Shown in pieces: positions 51,423-54,600 of a DNA stretch of 54,600 bases. The DNA lies in NCBI GenBank assembly GCA_002737445.1, contig NSIR01000003.1, positions 64,719-119,318 on the forward strand, given 5' to 3'. The DNA comes from Nitrosarchaeum sp. Its GTDB lineage: Archaea > Thermoproteota > Nitrososphaeria > Nitrososphaerales > Nitrosopumilaceae. A model generated the notes under the pieces. The model had not been told where the DNA came from. It worked only from the letters and a program-made list of their open reading frames with translations, and ran no database searches. Positions within the stretch are counted from its first letter, which is position 1, and every line of letters begins with the position of its first letter. The position numbers and the translations under genes were made by a program.

Positions 51423-52292
51423 CTAAATCGTTCTATATTTTACTAGATTATAAAAATAAGAAGCATTTGTTTCAATTATATTTTTTTGTGGTATTTTAAG
51501 TAATCCCACCTGTTTTGAATCAAGTGCTGCTTGTGCTGAACCTCCAGCAAAACATAACGCCCAAAGAAAATCTTTTTCCTTTAACATAGTGCAGCAAAAT
51601 GTTGCACAAAAAATATCACCAATACCAGTAGTGTCATAAACTTCTTTGTTAGGCAACATTATAGAATATATTTTATCTTTAACTAGTAATGAAACTTCAG
51701 TTTTGTTTGTAAAAATTACATGCTCTATACCTTTTTTCTGTAATGCAAGCATCATTTCATCCTGAGAACCCATTGAAAACTTTTCAGATTCTTCCGGATT
51801 TACTTTAATGGCATTTACCTTACGTAAATCAAGTTCAGTTGATTGCAAAATAATATTTTTATCCAAATCAGTTTGCCTCAAAAATCCCTGAGGATCAACA
51901 AGTGTAAAACTAGAATCTCTTTTAATTTTATCAAATGTTTCAAAAGATAATTCATGAAATATTGGAGATACTAGTGAACCATCAGCATTAATTGAAGTGT
52001 ATTCAATTGGATCACATTCATGTAATAATTTCAAAGTTCTATCAGACCCAGTGATGTTTATTGCAAATCGGGTTGTAAGTTTTTCAGAGGTGGGATTTTT
52101 TAAATTAATTTTATGATCAATCAAATATTGTAAAGGAAAATCTTTACCAAATTTTGTGTAAAGATCTACATCAAATTTTAGCTCCCTTGCAGTAAGACCA
52201 CCATAACATGCCGCACCTCCTATTTGCTCATGATTTACACCATCAATTGTAATTGTATCAATGGCGCAATGTGAAAATAATGCGATTTTCAT
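51423..52292 (-). CDS. PfkB family carbohydrate or nucleoside kinase
   Basis: Ribokinase-like kinase of 289 residues. The N-terminal lid carries QIGGAACYGGLTAREL, and the C-terminal motif is YDTTGIGDIFCATFCC, with catalytic Asp226. It resembles archaeal PfkB relatives (nucleoside, 2-keto-3-deoxygluconate and inositol kinases), and the substrate cannot be chosen. It follows the 52304 mini-gene by 11 nt and precedes the NAD kinase by 38 nt on the same strand, so it could be co-transcribed with both. Confidence 0.85.
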   Translation of the reverse strand: MKIALFSHCAIDTITIDGVNHEQIGGAACYGGLTARELKFDVDLYTKFGKDFPLQYLIDHKINLKNPTSEKLTTRFAINITGSDRTLKLLHECDPIEYTSINADGSLVSPIFHELSFETFDKIKRDSSFTLVDPQGFLRQTDLDKNIILQSTELDLRKVNAIKVNPEESEKFSMGSQDEMMLALQKKGIEHVIFTNKTEVSLLVKDKIYSIMLPNKEVYDTTGIGDIFCATFCCTMLKEKDFLWALCFAGGSAQAALDSKQVGLLKIPQKNIIETNASYFYNLVKYRTI

Positions 52293-52303
52293 AAATAATG
52301 ATT

Positions 52304-52435
52304 TTAATTATATGGATTTAGTTTTTTGCATTCATTTTTTTCAGACAAATATGGCACAAAACAATCCCTCTCAATAATACCAATTCTACATTTGAAGTAA
52401 AGCAGACATGACACAATCCATGCATTCTCTATCAT
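52304..52435 (-). CDS. Possible Cys-containing mini-protein, 43 aa
   Basis: MIENAWIVSCLLYFKCRIGI, then RDCFVPYLSEKNECKKLNP. Four cysteines, spaced 6, 9 and 11 residues apart. It ends 11 nt before the pfkB start. The Cys spacing is not a standard ribbon, so this is a weak gene call. Confidence 0.42.
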   Translation of the reverse strand: MIENAWIVSCLLYFKCRIGIIERDCFVPYLSEKNECKKLNPYN

Positions 52436-52526
52436 TTTGATTTGTATTATCTTACATTAAAACATGATTAGTGGACAACAAAATGCAATTAAATAGAAAC
52501 AAGGTGAGTTCCATTTAAATAAAATA

Positions 52527-52628
52527 TTACAAGAAACAATCCAAATTTTCCAAATCAGTCATAAAAATTGAAGTCACACATAATATCATCAAAGAGATTG
52601 AGGTAAAACCAATATGAAGTGCAATCAT
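52527..52628 (-). CDS. Possible membrane mini-protein, 33 aa
   Basis: MIALHIGFTSISLMILCVTS then FMTDLENLDCFL. One hydrophobic helix followed by a short acidic tail. The minus-strand ATAAAATAAT box at 52646-52655 is centred about 23 nt upstream of the ATG, supporting a leaderless transcript. Confidence 0.42.
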   Translation of the reverse strand: MIALHIGFTSISLMILCVTSIFMTDLENLDCFL

Positions 52629-52645
52629 CGGTTTACCAAATGTGG

Positions 52646-52655
52646 ATTATTTTAT
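52646..52655 (-). promoter_or_regulatory. TATA box of the 52527-52628 ORF
   Basis: ATAAAATAAT on the minus strand is centred 22-23 nt before the ATG at 52628. Confidence 0.4.
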
Positions 52656-52745
52656 CTAAAAAATTAGCAATTAAATAAAAAAATTAAAAAATAATAGTTT
52701 TATGTACATTTGAGTTACTAGTTAAATTTGAAAAAAATTTTAAAA

Positions 52746-54600
52746 TTATTTAATCAAAAGTTGTTTTAATTGATCACGTATATTTTCAATGTAATTATCT
52801 GTTCTTTGTTGTCTTTCTATGGCCTCACGTTTTATTTTTTCCAATTTTGCAAGATGTGCAGTATCTGCCTCTTTCAAATCATCAGCTATTCTTTGATGTG
52901 TGTACTCTTTCATTTTATTTATTTCATCATCTTTATTTGCAAACTTTATTGCAACAGCATTTAGATTGTCGTTTTGTGCACTATTAACTATATCTTGTGC
53001 CAGAATTAAATTTAATTTTTCAGATATATGTAATGCATCTAGTTCCTCTTTGTATAATTGTATTTTAGCATTAATTGCATCAAAATAATCATTTGTATTT
53101 GCCAATCGTTGTGCATCTGCATCTACGCCTTTATCAAGTGAGTTATTATCCAAACTTTGTTTAACTCTATCCATTCTTTCTTTTGAATTCAAGACAGCAT
53201 CATTTAGTTCAGATTCAGATTGTGCAATTGCTTTTTGCAATCGTTGTTTTTCTTGTTCACTATATGTTTCTAAAATCTTTTCTGTAATTACTAGTTGGCG
53301 TAGATTTTCAGATTCAAGTTCAGTTTCGAGTGGTTTTTTTGGAATTTCAAGTATTTCATCGGGCTTTATGGGTTCATCAGTTCTTGTTGGTCCATTTACC
53401 TTGAAAAGATAAGGAATTTCAGCAATTCTTGAGACTCCAGCAGGATCCCTTAGTACAAAAACTACACTTGTGTTATTTAGTGAGTATGCAAAGTCAAATA
53501 GGTAAGATACATCTGAATCATCGTGAATTTTTTCTGTGGCATCAACTGAATTGAAAAATCCATGTGGATCATGAATTTTAATTTGCGGTGTTTTGTATTT
53601 ATCAAAGTAAATGTATGTATCACTTGCAAATTGTGTTTTTCCTTTGTCAATATTTGCATAAAGACCGATATGAGTTATGTCTCCAAGACTACCTTGTTCA
53701 TTAAATTTGATTGAAATATCGGATTTTTTGCCTACTTTGAAAAGAGGGTTAGATGTAGAATTTACAGTTATTATTTTACCGTCTTGTTTTAAAGTAAATG
53801 TTAATGGTTTTACAATGACTTCATCTGCTAGATTAGAAGATATGATGAAGATGCACTAGAACTACCAATACCAAATGGAGATAGTGAGGTTACAGTACAT
53901 GTAATATCATTACCTACAGTATCCACAGTACAACTATCCTCTATCATCCACACCCCACCAGTATGGTGAATCATTTTTAATTTCCTCTCCAATTCATCAT
54001 TATTCATTTCAGGATATGGTAATGTGATTTGTATTGTATCTGAAGTTAGGAGAGTTTCTGTAGATATATCAATTATACTGGTAACAGACGTAATAGGAAT
54101 ACCATATGATTCAGCATCGATTGAACCGTCCTCGTTTACTTTATCTACACCATAAAGCGTAGCTACTTCCTGTGGCTTCATAATATCAACTGAGACAGTT
54201 CCATCAGTATCCACGCCAGCAAAACTCAATGTGAACTGAAGACCGGGAATATTAATGGTATTATCAGTAGATGTAACTAATAAATTATCAAGTGGATCAG
54301 GATTTGGATCATTTAATTGTAATATTTCACCAGGAAGTAAAATGTCAGTAGATGCATAGCTATCAGAACTACATGTGATATCACAGTTGATGGATTGTAA
54401 TAGTAAACCATCTGATAAAACTACATTTGCAGGCATTGGTTGTCCTTTTGCAAATATTGTATCCTTATCAAAGGTGGTACCAGGTGCAAAGGTTTGATTT
54501 GCACCACCAAAGTATGTACCCTGTCCAAATCGTGTGTCTTCTCCAAAATTCTGAATCACATCATCAGGAAATACAACTTTGTTGAAGATTGTTCCAGCAC
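52746..54600 (-). pseudogene. Large secreted/surface protein gene split by a frameshift, 5' end beyond window
   Basis: Two overlapping minus-strand reading frames read as one protein. The upstream frame (54600 down to 53828) has beta-solenoid-like repeats (TRFGQGTYFGGANQTFAPGT), then a cysteine-bearing domain ending TSLSPFGIGSSSASSS, where it runs into a stop. The downstream frame (about 53855 to 52746) has no start codon for over 200 codons and continues with ADEVIVKPLTFTLKQDGK, IHDPHGFFNSVDATEK and LRDPAGVSRIAEIPYLFKVN, ending in a long helical coiled coil. This is the layout of thaumarchaeal surface proteins. The shift falls in a Ser-rich tract near 53830-53856. Mutation, sequencing error or recoding are possible. 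Confidence 0.72.

Noticed and set aside
53677-53859. 60-codon plus-strand ORF over the frameshift
   Set aside because: Antisense to the surface protein gene and without any recognisable feature.
1-54600. CRISPR array, IS element, integrase, rRNA or replication origin
   Set aside because: I looked for regular direct repeats, transposase motifs, att-like repeats at the tRNA and origin-box clusters and saw none I could defend.

Overview
This window is AT-rich archaeal chromosome, most likely from an ammonia-oxidising thaumarchaeon (Nitrososphaerota, Nitrosopumilus/Nitrosarchaeum type). The signs are archaeal release factor aRF1, PurP of archaeal purine synthesis, GatCAB beside an archaeal-type AspRS, an XPD/DinG-like Fe-S helicase, stand-alone AsnC ligand-binding domains, the CbtAB cobalt pair, PEF-type C-terminal anchors and a large population of 30-80 residue zinc-ribbon proteins. 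Many starts sit 23-29 nt downstream of a TATA-like box with no Shine-Dalgarno, so leaderless transcripts look common. That spacing settles several TTG and GTG starts. The genus is inferred, not proven.

Layout. 1-5.3 kb: threonine ammonia-lyase (cut by the window edge), a class III nucleotidyl cyclase, small conserved proteins, a VOC protein and two tandem RAM/AsnC domains. 5.7 kb: tRNA-Phe(GAA). 6-9.5 kb: cobalamin adenosyltransferase, HD nucleotidase and a TIGR00300 (LOR/SDH, ornithine cyclodeaminase-type) enzyme. 9.8-14.8 kb: gatB-gatA-gatC, a possible 37-codon ORF at the head of that operon, then aspS, so the Asp-tRNA(Asn) amidation pathway is grouped here. 15-16.1 kb: purP.

16-28 kb is the accessory-looking part: few enzymes (PD-(D/E)XK nuclease, PAC2 protein, nitroreductase, DUF922-like metalloprotease, GIY-YIG protein) among many short Cys-rich or unknown proteins, including three that share a C-x-C-x-C-H motif, and a 115-bp palindromic element. 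28.2-31.8 kb: Fe-S helicase and ilvD. 32-35.6 kb: HIT protein, aRF1 and a DsbA-like protein. 35.8-37.2 kb: CbtB-CbtA and a winged-helix protein, followed by a candidate structured RNA. 37.6-41.7 kb: aldo/keto reductase and two enzymes of polyprenyl-phosphate-sugar glycosylation (GT39-type and DPM1-GtrA fusion).

42.4-48.2 kb: a compact trpEGDCBA operon with 4-14 bp overlaps and no trpF. 48.8-52.4 kb: CTP synthase, an NAD kinase fused to a C-terminal winged helix with an atypical GGD motif, and a PfkB kinase. 52.7-54.6 kb: a large secreted or surface protein gene split by a frameshift and running off the window.

Together the window is mostly core metabolism (Ile, Trp, purine, CTP, NADP, B12 use) and translation, with many small metal-binding proteins between. 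I see no CRISPR array, insertion sequence, rRNA or integrase. The most distinctive observations are the mini-protein constellation, the CxCxCH trio, the palindromic element, the structured RNA candidate, the NADK-wHTH fusion and the frameshifted surface protein.
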